Assembly: GCA_035544835.1 (NCBI GenBank)
Contig: DASZZV010000415.1
Coordinates: forward strand, 1 to 16,889
Reading direction: 5' to 3'
Length of the DNA: 16,889 nt
Source: DASZZV01 sp035544835
GTDB lineage: Bacteria > Acidobacteriota > Thermoanaerobaculia > Gp7-AA8
Position numbers and translations under genes: made by a program. Shown piece by piece: positions 9,001 through 14,266 of this stretch. A model generated the notes under the pieces. That model made no database searches. It was not told the DNA's origin and was given only the letters and a program-made list of their open reading frames with translations. Numbering within the stretch: position 1 is the stretch's first letter; each line of letters begins with the position of its first letter.

Positions 9001-9257
9001 TCCCGCGCAGTGAAATCGGCCTGGAAGGGGAGGGCGATACGCTGCTTCACGGCGTGATCGATCTCGTCTTCCGCGAAGACAGTCGATGGTTTGTGGTGGA
9101 CTACAAATCAGATTCGACGAAGGGAAGACTCCCGTCCCTCATCGAGTATTACCGCCCGCAGGTAGAGCATTACACCAGGTTCTGGGGCAGGCTCACCGGA
9201 GCCGAGACGACCGGGGGGCTGTTCTTCGTCGATATTACGAAGGACGTATGGTTGTGA
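6057..9257 (+). CDS. addA: AddA-like UvrD-family helicase-nuclease
   Basis: This 1066-residue protein carries a complete superfamily 1A helicase followed by a RecB-type nuclease, the AddA arrangement. Helicase motifs in order are Walker A AAAGTGKT (26-33), motif Ia TFTIKSAAQ, motif II DEFQD (357-361), motif III GDPKQS (397-402), motif IV TNFRS (433-437), motif V NLHQVKG (727-733) and motif VI LLYVAATRA (about 804-812). The nuclease has H915 (WGRVLH), D1002 (GVID) and D1015/K1017 (VDYKS), with a following Q in RPQVEHY. No iron-sulfur cysteines are seen here; in this complex they belong to AddB. The start is TTG, forced by an upstream in-frame stop. The gene begins 59 bp after amt on the same strand and may be co-transcribed with it. 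Its last 26 codons are duplicated downstream of the toxin gene. Confidence 0.93.
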   Translation: MTRIPDDQGVRDAIAKRLETTMLVEAAAGTGKTTSLVERMTALVATGKARASTLSAITFTIKSAAQLREKFQESVERKLRGSEEPMVQERLRAALHDIDRGFIGTTHAFCARLLRERPVEAGLDPEFEEVEEVIARQITHEFWNNWWAEEAAKGSALLAETRAIGLDRQLLRQAFEKIVEHPDVTFVSSRATRPDLRSVCDELCAFIDECKPHLPTDADRDIPDDFERMIVALGRQRGSLDLHDLSSQLRFLDEGNHASRKPTQKRWPDGKVAKRLGEDYKAFATGTLRPALQRWREYVHGVAIELLRPAAIAFAAERRRKGTLTFQDLLLCARDMLRDHPAVRRYFQRRFTHLLVDEFQDTDPLQAEVMLFLTAGDTLERNWRKLEPRPGSLFIVGDPKQSIYRFRRADITTYLEVKRRIEASGGVVMQLGTNFRSAPSICSFVNEAFTSIFTAADVEAGRQAVHVDLHPFREAGAPAGVYSLETAPGRNEDMAEAEARCVADWIRRSVDAGMTIDDEGVSRPVRWSDFLLVSWGRKRLPSYARVFEELSLPYEITGSRAFDGAPELRTAMPLLRAVVDFDDMVSIVAFLRGPLCGVDDDALYRFYKAGGRFSPFRPPPEGTDAKIVHGLSVLREAIEDSRQHPPAAAVGRLFERLGLLPLSVSGDQAGTRSGALVLALTIARELSARGESLASVVNAWDDLLNSPPDIEELDIDPARADAVRLMNLHQVKGLEAPIVFLIDPADEYDHPVDLFVDRSSDESHGYFVLSKEWDRGSKPIAQPPDWDRHVQTETAFKAAEKNRLLYVAATRAKHLLIVGFRKDASGVAGAWRELAVRAKQVLFSPPNAGVRGVVTTAVVHQFEEARADLALRFETGRASSYSVLPITKIAHGSHAELVRAEEGLGKGTSWGRVLHRMFEAMLLNDNVDVALLASNLLKDEERDSVELDEVMRVVEAVQGSPLWARVKAAQERFVEVPFALLVPRSEIGLEGEGDTLLHGVIDLVFREDSRWFVVDYKSDSTKGRLPSLIEYYRPQVEHYTRFWGRLTGAETTGGLFFVDITKDVWL

Positions 9258-9260
9258 TTT
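9180..9260 (+). repeat. 81-bp direct repeat, left copy (end of addA)
   Basis: This segment covers the last codons and stop of addA plus 3 bp. It matches 9946-10026 without gaps at 76 of 81 positions, counted by eye. Homology stops sharply at both edges. The pair brackets the toxin-antitoxin genes with a 766-bp offset. Confidence 0.95.
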
Positions 9261-9262
9261 AT

Positions 9263-9275
9263 TGGGTATTACCCA
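9263..9275. promoter_or_regulatory. Small palindrome before the antitoxin gene, candidate operator
   Basis: TGGGT-ATT-ACCCA forms 5-bp inverted arms around a 3-nt centre, 36 bp before the antitoxin start. It sits immediately inside the left repeat. Type II antitoxins usually repress their own promoter through such sites; the assignment here is inference from position alone. Confidence 0.3.
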
Positions 9276-9311
9276 TTTGACTTCAGAACCCACAGGGCGG
9301 ACACTTGCGGC

Positions 9312-9617
9312 ATGAGCGGGTCGGCTCGGAAAAGCGGTGAGACGCTCGTTGCGCGCGACGTCCGGCCAGATAGCCGGGGTCGCGTGGCCTTGGGCAAGGC
9401 CTTGAGCGATCTGGGCGACGTCACCTTCCACGTCTATCGGGACGATCGCGGCCGGATTTTTCTCGATCCCCAGGTGTCGATTCCGGCTTCTGAGGCGTGG
9501 CTCTACCGCAACTCGAAGGCACTGGCGTCCGTTCGTCGCGGCCTCGCCGATGCGGCCGCAGGCAAGGCGAAGCCCCGCTCGTTCGCCCGTCACGCTGACG
9601 AAGACGATGAATCGTGA
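9312..9617 (+). CDS. Putative antitoxin with AbrB/MazE-like N-terminus
   Basis: This 101-residue acidic-tailed protein sits directly before, and overlaps by 11 bp, a RelE/ParE-like toxin gene, the usual antitoxin position. Residues about 15-55 (RPDSRGRVALGKAL, then FHVYRDDRGRIFLDP) read like the swapped-hairpin DNA-binding fold of AbrB/MazE proteins. The following segment EAWLYRNSKALASVRRGLAD (61-80) looks like an amphipathic helix that could wrap the toxin, and the C-terminus HADEDDES is disordered and acidic. The family assignment is by pattern only. The ribosome site before the ATG is weak (GGCGGA about 10 nt upstream). It lies inside the direct-repeat bracket, so it travelled or duplicated together with its toxin. 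Confidence 0.65.
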   Translation: MSGSARKSGETLVARDVRPDSRGRVALGKALSDLGDVTFHVYRDDRGRIFLDPQVSIPASEAWLYRNSKALASVRRGLADAAAGKAKPRSFARHADEDDES

Positions 9618-9924
9618 GCTGCGACTCACGCCTGAAGCCTCACGAAACCTCAAAGAGCTCGGGGCCAGTTCCGCGAAAGCAGGTCTGCTCAATCAGGTTC
9701 TCAAGACCCTCGGACTGCTCGAAACAAATCTTCGTCACCCATCACTGCACACCCATCGATTTCATTCATTGCGGGGACCCCGAGGCGAGGAAGTGTTCGA
9801 GGCTTACGCTCAGAACAGGACGCCCGGCGCGTACCGGATTTTCTTCTACTACGGCCCCGATCGAGCCGAGGGTAAAAGACGGATCGCGGTGGTGACCATC
9901 ATCGCCATCACGCCGCATCCCTGA
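9607..9924 (+). CDS. RelE/ParE-superfamily toxin (probable)
   Basis: This 105-residue basic protein starts inside the end of the antitoxin gene (ATG at 9607), implying translational coupling. A longer frame opens at 9550, but that would overlap the antitoxin far more and adds an arginine-rich extension with no family character. The centre has RHPSLHTHRFHSLRGPRGEE, then EVFEAYAQNRTPGAYRIFFYYGP and the end VVTIIAITPHP (both parts of one β-sheet core). This pattern recurs in small RelE/ParE-like toxins. RelE members cleave mRNA on the ribosome and ParE members poison gyrase; the sequence alone does not say which applies. The gene has no fresh inactivating stop or frameshift. Confidence 0.7.
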   Translation: MNRELRLTPEASRNLKELGASSAKAGLLNQVLKTLGLLETNLRHPSLHTHRFHSLRGPRGEEVFEAYAQNRTPGAYRIFFYYGPDRAEGKRRIAVVTIIAITPHP

Positions 9925-9945
9925 GGAAACGGATGCCCGTGGGAG

Positions 9946-10026
9946 TTCTGGGCGAAGCTCACCGGAGCCGTGACGACCGGGGGGCTGTTCTTCGTCGATA
10001 TTACGAAGGACGTATGGCTGTGATTT
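9946..10026 (+). repeat. 81-bp direct repeat, right copy (displaced addA tail)
   Basis: This is a second copy of the addA 3' end, detached from any start codon. Read in the addA frame it still encodes the tail through VDITKDVWL and stop. Relative to the left copy it has G→A, R→K and E→V changes and one synonymous leucine change, so it keeps the frame. It ends the block that holds the toxin-antitoxin pair. The 75 bp that follow, up to the permease stop, show no feature I can support. Confidence 0.95.
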
Positions 10027-10101
10027 GCCTGGGAAAAGAAAGGCAGAAGCCCGAGGGCACGAAGACTCATCATTTCTTGTTGCTCACGAACTAAAAGCTC
10101 C

Positions 10102-10947
10102 TCACGACTGCGACTGCGCTCCTCGTGCCTTGCTCATCGCGAGCACTCCGCTCAGAACCAACAGGAAGCCGAAGATGCAGACGATGGTCGGACCGGTTGG
10201 CAGATCCATGCTCGCCCACTCGGTCGAGAGAGCCAGTCCGCCGATACCGGCGATCATTGCCACTGCCCAGCCGATGGCAAGGCGCACCGCGGAGCGGGAG
10301 CTCAGCAGAGCGCCGCAGACCGCGGGCACGATGAGATAGGAGAACACGAGGTAAACGCCCGCCATACGTACAAAGCTCGTGACGACGAGGCCAAAGGTTG
10401 CGTAGAAGATGAAGTCCCAGAGCCTGACCCTCATCCCCAGGCGTTCCGCTTCGTCCAGATCAAAGGAGATCAGGTAAAACTCTCGCCGCAACCAGAAATG
10501 GAGCGCTCCCACCCCAGCGAAGAGGGCAGCCGTACGGAGCACTTCCCCCCGTGAGACGAGCAAAATATTACCGACGAGGAGGTTCTTGATCTCCTCATCC
10601 CCAGCCGCGGTCCGGCTCAGGAGAAGTGTCGCGGCCGCGGCCGAGACGATGTAAATGATGCCGATGATCGCCTCTTGCGGCACGAGCGGGTGGCGAAAGC
10701 GTGTGAGCGAGAAAAGAGCGGCACCCGCCATGGTGAAGAGGATGGCCAGACCCCACGGCAGGATGCTGTGGTCGGGGTCGGCGCCGAGCAGGACCGCCGT
10801 GGCGATTCCAAGTGCGGCGATCTGAGCCAGAGCCAGATCGACGAAGATGATGCCGCGTCCGACCACGTGCAGGCCGAAGTAGACGAGTGCTGCAGGCAGC
10901 ACGATGAGGGCGACCAGCGGCCAGAACCAGAGCGTAAAAAGGTCCAC
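10102..10947 (-). CDS. Metal ABC transporter permease, ABC-3 (ZnuB/MntB/TroC) family
   Basis: This 281-residue protein is hydrophobic throughout, with seven to eight membrane helices, typical in length for ABC-3 permeases of zinc and manganese uptake systems. Family features include DLALAQIAALG (about 37-47, the region expected to contact the ATPase side), GVYLVFSYLIVPAV (197-210) and LPTGPTIV (249-256). The start is GTG, preceded by AAGGAG overlapping the stop codon of the binding-protein gene, 10 bp away, so the two are translationally coupled. It is the last gene of the operon. The ATPase subunit that should power it is not in the window. Whether the substrate is zinc, manganese or iron cannot be read from the permease. 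Confidence 0.9.
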   Translation of the reverse strand: MDLFTLWFWPLVALIVLPAALVYFGLHVVGRGIIFVDLALAQIAALGIATAVLLGADPDHSILPWGLAILFTMAGAALFSLTRFRHPLVPQEAIIGIIYIVSAAAATLLLSRTAAGDEEIKNLLVGNILLVSRGEVLRTAALFAGVGALHFWLRREFYLISFDLDEAERLGMRVRLWDFIFYATFGLVVTSFVRMAGVYLVFSYLIVPAVCGALLSSRSAVRLAIGWAVAMIAGIGGLALSTEWASMDLPTGPTIVCIFGFLLVLSGVLAMSKARGAQSQS

Positions 10948-10953
10948 GGTTGT

Positions 10954-10959
10954 CTCCTT
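10954..10959 (-). promoter_or_regulatory. Ribosome site overlapping the upstream stop codon
   Basis: AAGGAG shares bases with the TAA of the binding-protein gene and lies 6 nt before the permease GTG. It decides that start and implies coupled translation. Confidence 0.75.
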
Positions 10960-11866
10960 AGGATTTTGTGGCCAAAGCCTGAGCCACGCGCTTTACGACG
11001 GTGTCGATGAGCTGGATGTAGGTGCCGGTTCCAGGCAAGGCGCCTGGAAACTGACAGACCTCAACGAGAACACCATGGGTGCGAGAAACCACGGCCTCGG
11101 CGGTTTTGCGAGGTTGATAGGGCTCAATGAGCAACACGCGGATGTTCTCCGCCAGCATCTTCTGCATCACCTTGGCAAGGTGCGGAGGGGACGGAGGAAT
11201 CCCAGGTTTTGGTTCGAGGAAGGTGTCAGCCTTCAAGCCGAAGCGGCGGCCGAAGTAACGCCAGGTCGGATGATAGGTCACGATTTGACGGCCAGCGTAG
11301 GGCGCCAGGATGGCCGTCCACTCTTTCATCTTCGCGGCGAGGCTCGTTTCGAAGCTCGCGACGTTGGCCTTGTAAATTGCCGCGCCAGCCGGGTCGAGCG
11401 CAGTGAGCACTCTCGCGATGTGTTGCGCGACGATTCTGGCGTTCAGCGGATCCAGCATGAAGTGTGGATTGCCCGCCACATGCGTATCGCCTTGAGAGCG
11501 GTCGGCCGCCATCGGAATGTCGAGAAGTTGGACCCCTTCCGAGGCCACGACTCTCCCCGGCGCTCCCGCCAGGATCTTGGAGTTGCGAGCCCCATCGAGC
11601 AAAGGCGGCAACCAGCCGACCTCGAGCTCTGCGCCCCCTTCGATCAAGACGTCAGCACGGCTCAGCGCCACAATCTGGCTTGGACGAGCATCGACGAAGT
11701 GAGGATCCTCGGTGGGTTTGGCAATCGTGGTCACGGAGACTCGGTTGCCTCCGATTTGGGAGGCGAGAGCGCCGTATTCGCCAGTCGTGCTGACAACCTT
11801 CAGCATTGCGGCGGGAGATGCAAATGGAAGCAGCGTGGCGGCAAGGATCGCGAACGTAATTTTCAT
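10958..11866 (-). CDS. Periplasmic metal-binding protein of an ABC transporter (ZnuA/PsaA family)
   Basis: This 302-residue protein begins with a signal peptide (MKITFAILAATLLPFASPAA) and would capture a divalent metal in the periplasm for the adjacent permease. Candidate ligands, numbered from the chosen start, are H56 in EDPHF, H135 in NPHFMLDP, H199 in TYHPTW and probably E248 in IEPYQP. The usual third motif in ZnuA is HDAF; here it is YHPTW, followed by YFGRRFGL and later EPKPGIPPSP, a recognisable subfamily. There is no His-rich loop like that of many ZnuA proteins. ATG at 11866 is preferred because GAGG lies 6 nt before it; an ATG at 11878, four codons earlier, has no ribosome site. 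It starts 15 bp after the upstream stop. Confidence 0.9.
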   Translation of the reverse strand: MKITFAILAATLLPFASPAAMLKVVSTTGEYGALASQIGGNRVSVTTIAKPTEDPHFVDARPSQIVALSRADVLIEGGAELEVGWLPPLLDGARNSKILAGAPGRVVASEGVQLLDIPMAADRSQGDTHVAGNPHFMLDPLNARIVAQHIARVLTALDPAGAAIYKANVASFETSLAAKMKEWTAILAPYAGRQIVTYHPTWRYFGRRFGLKADTFLEPKPGIPPSPPHLAKVMQKMLAENIRVLLIEPYQPRKTAEAVVSRTHGVLVEVCQFPGALPGTGTYIQLIDTVVKRVAQALATKS

Positions 11867-11881
11867 GTTTGGCCTCATTTC

Positions 11882-13432
11882 TTAGAACTTGTGAGCTGCA
11901 TGGGCTCCGAGCAGGAATTCGAGCTGTAGCCAGAGCGAGTGCTCGGTCTTTTGAAAGGCATCGGAGCGGTCGAGGTTGTACTGGAGACGCAGTTTTGAGA
12001 ACTCCGTCGGGAACCATGTGAGCGCCGGTGACAACCGCCACCGCGGGGAGAGAGCATCGTCATGTGGATCGCCTTGATCGCCGTCCACTCGATCGACCCG
12101 GAACCCCAAAACGTGACCGGCCTTGTAGCCCCAGTTCACCTGCAGATAGCCGCCCCAGTCCTTGAAAGTAGCTGCGGCCGTTTGTTGCGGCACCGCTGCA
12201 ACAGAGGCGGAGCGCCGCATCACTTCTCCCTGGATCTTGACGAACGGAAATCCCTGAAAGGCGTTCGACGGCTTCCATTTCCAGAATCCATCGAGGCCGT
12301 AGATACGAGTCCGGCCCGAGTCCCCGGTGCCGTTCGGGCCCAAAGCGGCCGAGCCCCCCAGAAGAAGCGTCTGCGTATCGCTGAGATCGAACGACGCCGT
12401 GTAGCGAGGGACGATCAGGAGATCGGAGATGCTCGAGACTGCGCGTTCCTGGATTGTCCGGCCGAAAAGAGTGTCGCCTGGCACGCTGCGGAAACTGGTT
12501 GCGGTTTCGCCCTGACTGTTCTGCAGGGCCACAAACGCTTCAGAGTAGAAGCTGGTGGGAAGCAGCCAGGAAACTCGTGCTCCCGCCGAGCGCAGTCCGT
12601 CTGGCCCAAAGAAGCGTCCATTGACGAGCGGCTGGTCCACGAAGTCCCAGGAGTGAGGATGCTGGGGATTGAGCCGCCCGAACTCCGTGAAGAATTGGCC
12701 AGCCTTCACCTGCAAACCCTTTGGAAGCGAGGTCGTGGTCGCGTAGGCCTCTTCGAGCTCGACCTGGGTCCCTCCTTCAGGGGTAATTTGGAGGACCAGG
12801 TTGGCCTGGCCTCGGAAGTACGGATCGACCGCGCCGTCGAAAACCGTTTCAACGTTCTGTACCGTGAACCCGCGCTGGGCGGGGTCGTGTCCGCCGGTTT
12901 GCAACGCTGCAACATCCCGCGCTGTCGAGGTGCCTGCTGCGAACAGCCCGTCGAGCGACAAGTTCAGAAAGTTCTTACCCCCGGCACTGGTCACGATCGT
13001 GATCGGACTTGCCGTTGGAGCTTCTGGCGCGGGGAGAGGAAGCGCGGGAGATGCGTTGTCGATGACGCTCGCGTCGGTTACAGAACTCTGATCCTGTGAG
13101 TTCGCGACCGGAGGAGGCGTGCCTGCTCCTTCCGCAGACGGTGCTTCGCTCGCCGGGCTCGGGGACGGGTTAGGCACGGCTTCAACGTTGCGTTGATCCT
13201 GGGTTTCTTTGGCTGCAGCGGGCATCTGAGAACTCTTTACGCTCCCTTTCAAGCCGTCGATTTGTTTCTTGATCTCGGATGCCTGTTGCAGGAGTTGATC
13301 GAGCTTCTGCTTGAGTGCGTCAATCTGCTCCTGGCTGACCGACGGCTGCTCCTGAGCCTGCGAAGAAACGGCGACGAACAGGATTGCAGTCGCGAGCAGG
13401 ACGAGGAATGGGTTTCGAAGCACACGAAACAT
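11882..13432 (-). CDS. Outer-membrane β-barrel protein of the metal-uptake operon
   Basis: This 516-residue protein has a signal peptide (cleavage likely near SSQA-Q, about residue 26), a short coiled coil (about 33-64, rich in Q, K and L), a Pro/Ala/Ser linker (about 67-148) and a C-terminal barrel from about 150 to the end. The barrel shows alternating aromatic and polar strands with porin-like phrases such as FTVQNVETVFDG and GQFFTEFGR, and the chain ends in F, the usual outer-membrane insertion signal. The coiled coil may trimerise or touch peptidoglycan. The gene lies directly before the metal-binding protein gene, so a role in bringing metal across the outer membrane is likely. No TonB box or plug domain is obvious. 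The final residues AHAAHKF contain histidines. AGGGGGAA lies before the ATG. Confidence 0.8.
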   Translation of the reverse strand: MFRVLRNPFLVLLATAILFVAVSSQAQEQPSVSQEQIDALKQKLDQLLQQASEIKKQIDGLKGSVKSSQMPAAAKETQDQRNVEAVPNPSPSPASEAPSAEGAGTPPPVANSQDQSSVTDASVIDNASPALPLPAPEAPTASPITIVTSAGGKNFLNLSLDGLFAAGTSTARDVAALQTGGHDPAQRGFTVQNVETVFDGAVDPYFRGQANLVLQITPEGGTQVELEEAYATTTSLPKGLQVKAGQFFTEFGRLNPQHPHSWDFVDQPLVNGRFFGPDGLRSAGARVSWLLPTSFYSEAFVALQNSQGETATSFRSVPGDTLFGRTIQERAVSSISDLLIVPRYTASFDLSDTQTLLLGGSAALGPNGTGDSGRTRIYGLDGFWKWKPSNAFQGFPFVKIQGEVMRRSASVAAVPQQTAAATFKDWGGYLQVNWGYKAGHVLGFRVDRVDGDQGDPHDDALSPRWRLSPALTWFPTEFSKLRLQYNLDRSDAFQKTEHSLWLQLEFLLGAHAAHKF

Positions 13433-13482
13433 TGGAGTTCCCCCTTAGTTGGAACGAGGTTGCTATGAGAAGGGGAGCGGAC

Positions 13483-13797
13483 TCAGAAGCGAGGGGGGCC
13501 GCGGGAACCGAGAGAATCCCGGTCGATCGAGGAAGGTGTCAGGCCGGCTTTCGATGAAAGACCGGTCCACTGAAAGTCGACGGCGAGGGGGACTTGAACC
13601 GGTTCGATGACGGCGTTGGTGCCGCACGCACAAAGCGCGCAGAGACTCGACTCGCCAATCCCGGAAACGGTCCCGCGGCCACTACCGGACGGCGTGAGGG
13701 GATGAACGTGGATGATCGGGGTCAGGATCAGCAACGCCGCCAACAGCAGGTTGGCGATGGAGGCGAAACGAGTCCTTGTCGAGAATGGCCGGGTCAT
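13483..13797 (-). CDS. Small membrane-anchored Cys/His protein, unrecognised
   Basis: This 104-residue protein starts the metal operon, 50 bp before the outer-membrane protein gene. A basic N-terminus is followed by one hydrophobic helix (about 11-29) and then HVHP (H30, H32), a Gly/Ser stretch and a C-x2-C-x-C cluster (C53, C56, C58, in SLCALCACG). The rest is predicted outside the membrane and ends SRGPPRF. The Cys/His set and operon position suggest metal handling or sensing, but I do not recognise the family. The frame stays open back to 14007, yet that longer version lies over the neighbouring toxin remnants and looks artificial, so I start at the ATG at 13797. No clear ribosome site precedes it, so the message may be nearly leaderless. 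Confidence 0.55.
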   Translation of the reverse strand: MTRPFSTRTRFASIANLLLAALLILTPIIHVHPLTPSGSGRGTVSGIGESSLCALCACGTNAVIEPVQVPLAVDFQWTGLSSKAGLTPSSIDRDSLGSRGPPRF

Positions 13798-13904
13798 CAG
13801 GTTTATGTACCATAGCTCCAAATGGACGGAAGCCGCGTTAAATTTCCGTAACCGTTGGAAGCGCGGAACGTCGGTTGCTTCCTCGTTCCTGCTATCCTTC
13901 TGCC

Positions 13905-13979
13905 ATGGAGCCGAATACCTATCACGTTCAGGCGGATTGGGACCCTGAAGCGGGGGTCTGGGTCGCGGCCGATGGATGA
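13905..13979 (+). pseudogene. DUF1902 antitoxin-like gene fragment, 24 codons
   Basis: The ATG at 13905 opens a frame whose product reads MEPNTYHVQADW, then DPEAGVWVA, and stops at 13977-13979. The phrase WDPEAGVWVA matches the start of DUF1902 (HicB-like) proteins, which are normally about 70-90 residues long. Everything after this phrase is missing. The bases that follow belong instead to a toxin remnant on the opposite strand, so the gene was cut by a rearrangement near 13965-13976. Confidence 0.6.
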
Positions 13980-14050
13980 TCAGCTGCAACATGTTCGTGG
14001 ATCTCACGCAACCAGGTGAGCGCCTCGACCGTCCAGACTATTTCGACCAC
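13928..14050 (-). pseudogene. Truncated RelE/ParE toxin gene
   Basis: A GTG at 14050 overlaps the end of the intact antitoxin gene, the common arrangement in ParDE/RelBE operons. The product begins MVEIVWTVEALTWLREI, then HEHVAADHPSAA, which is the N-terminal helical hairpin of a RelE/ParE toxin. After about 29 residues the frame enters DNA that is antisense to the DUF1902 fragment and ends at a TGA (13928-13930), giving 40 residues instead of about 95-100. The β-sheet core and active residues are absent, so it cannot be a working toxin. Confidence 0.65.
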
Positions 14051-14238
14051 GACTTCGTTTCACGAAGGACGTCGTCGTGCGGAATCAGGCGACCAGCATC
14101 GGCATCACTGACACCGCGCTCGATCATGCGCGCAAACGCCAGCTCGGAAAGAATCTCGTCGAACGAGCTGTCGTCAGGCTGCTGCTCGACGATCGCACGA
14201 ACCCGATCCTTCGGCGTACCGCTCACTCCCTCTTTCAT
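14038..14238 (-). CDS. Small antitoxin of a broken type II toxin-antitoxin pair
   Basis: This 66-residue protein resembles the short antitoxins found before RelE/ParE toxins. It has a helical segment (about 12-30, VRAIVEQQPDDSSFDEIL), then ELAFARMIERGVSDADAGR (about 32-50) and HDDVLRETKSW, the usual I-E-x-G-x-x-x-x-D-A-G plus H-x-x-V pattern. It is complete, while its partner toxin is truncated. It starts 28 bp after the cyclase stop on the same strand. GGAG is only 2-3 nt before the ATG, so a nearby GTG (14226) is possible. A larger frame open to 14583 runs over the cyclase gene and is not credible. Confidence 0.65.
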   Translation of the reverse strand: MKEGVSGTPKDRVRAIVEQQPDDSSFDEILSELAFARMIERGVSDADAGRLIPHDDVLRETKSWSK

Positions 14239-14266
14239 TCTCCGATCATACCTCGGTGTGAGCGCT

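Noticed and set aside
10904..13099. Plus-strand frames of about 341 and 345 codons across the metal operon
   Set aside because: They are antisense to the binding-protein and β-barrel genes, which have signal peptides, ligand motifs and ribosome sites. The plus frames have none of these.
13798..13904. Possible Zur-type operator before the metal operon (GTTA...TAAC around 13840-13855)
   Set aside because: Only four bases of each arm match, and it does not resemble a known Zur or MntR box closely enough to call.
13483..14007. Long 174-codon version of the small Cys/His protein
   Set aside because: The extra 70 N-terminal residues are proline- and arginine-rich and overlap the TA remnants. The hydrophobic helix follows directly after the internal ATG at 13797.
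14239..14266. Promoter -10 (TATGAT on the minus strand) before the small antitoxin gene
   Set aside because: The hexamer is good, but no acceptable -35 lies at 16-18 bp and the start codon would be almost at the transcript start.
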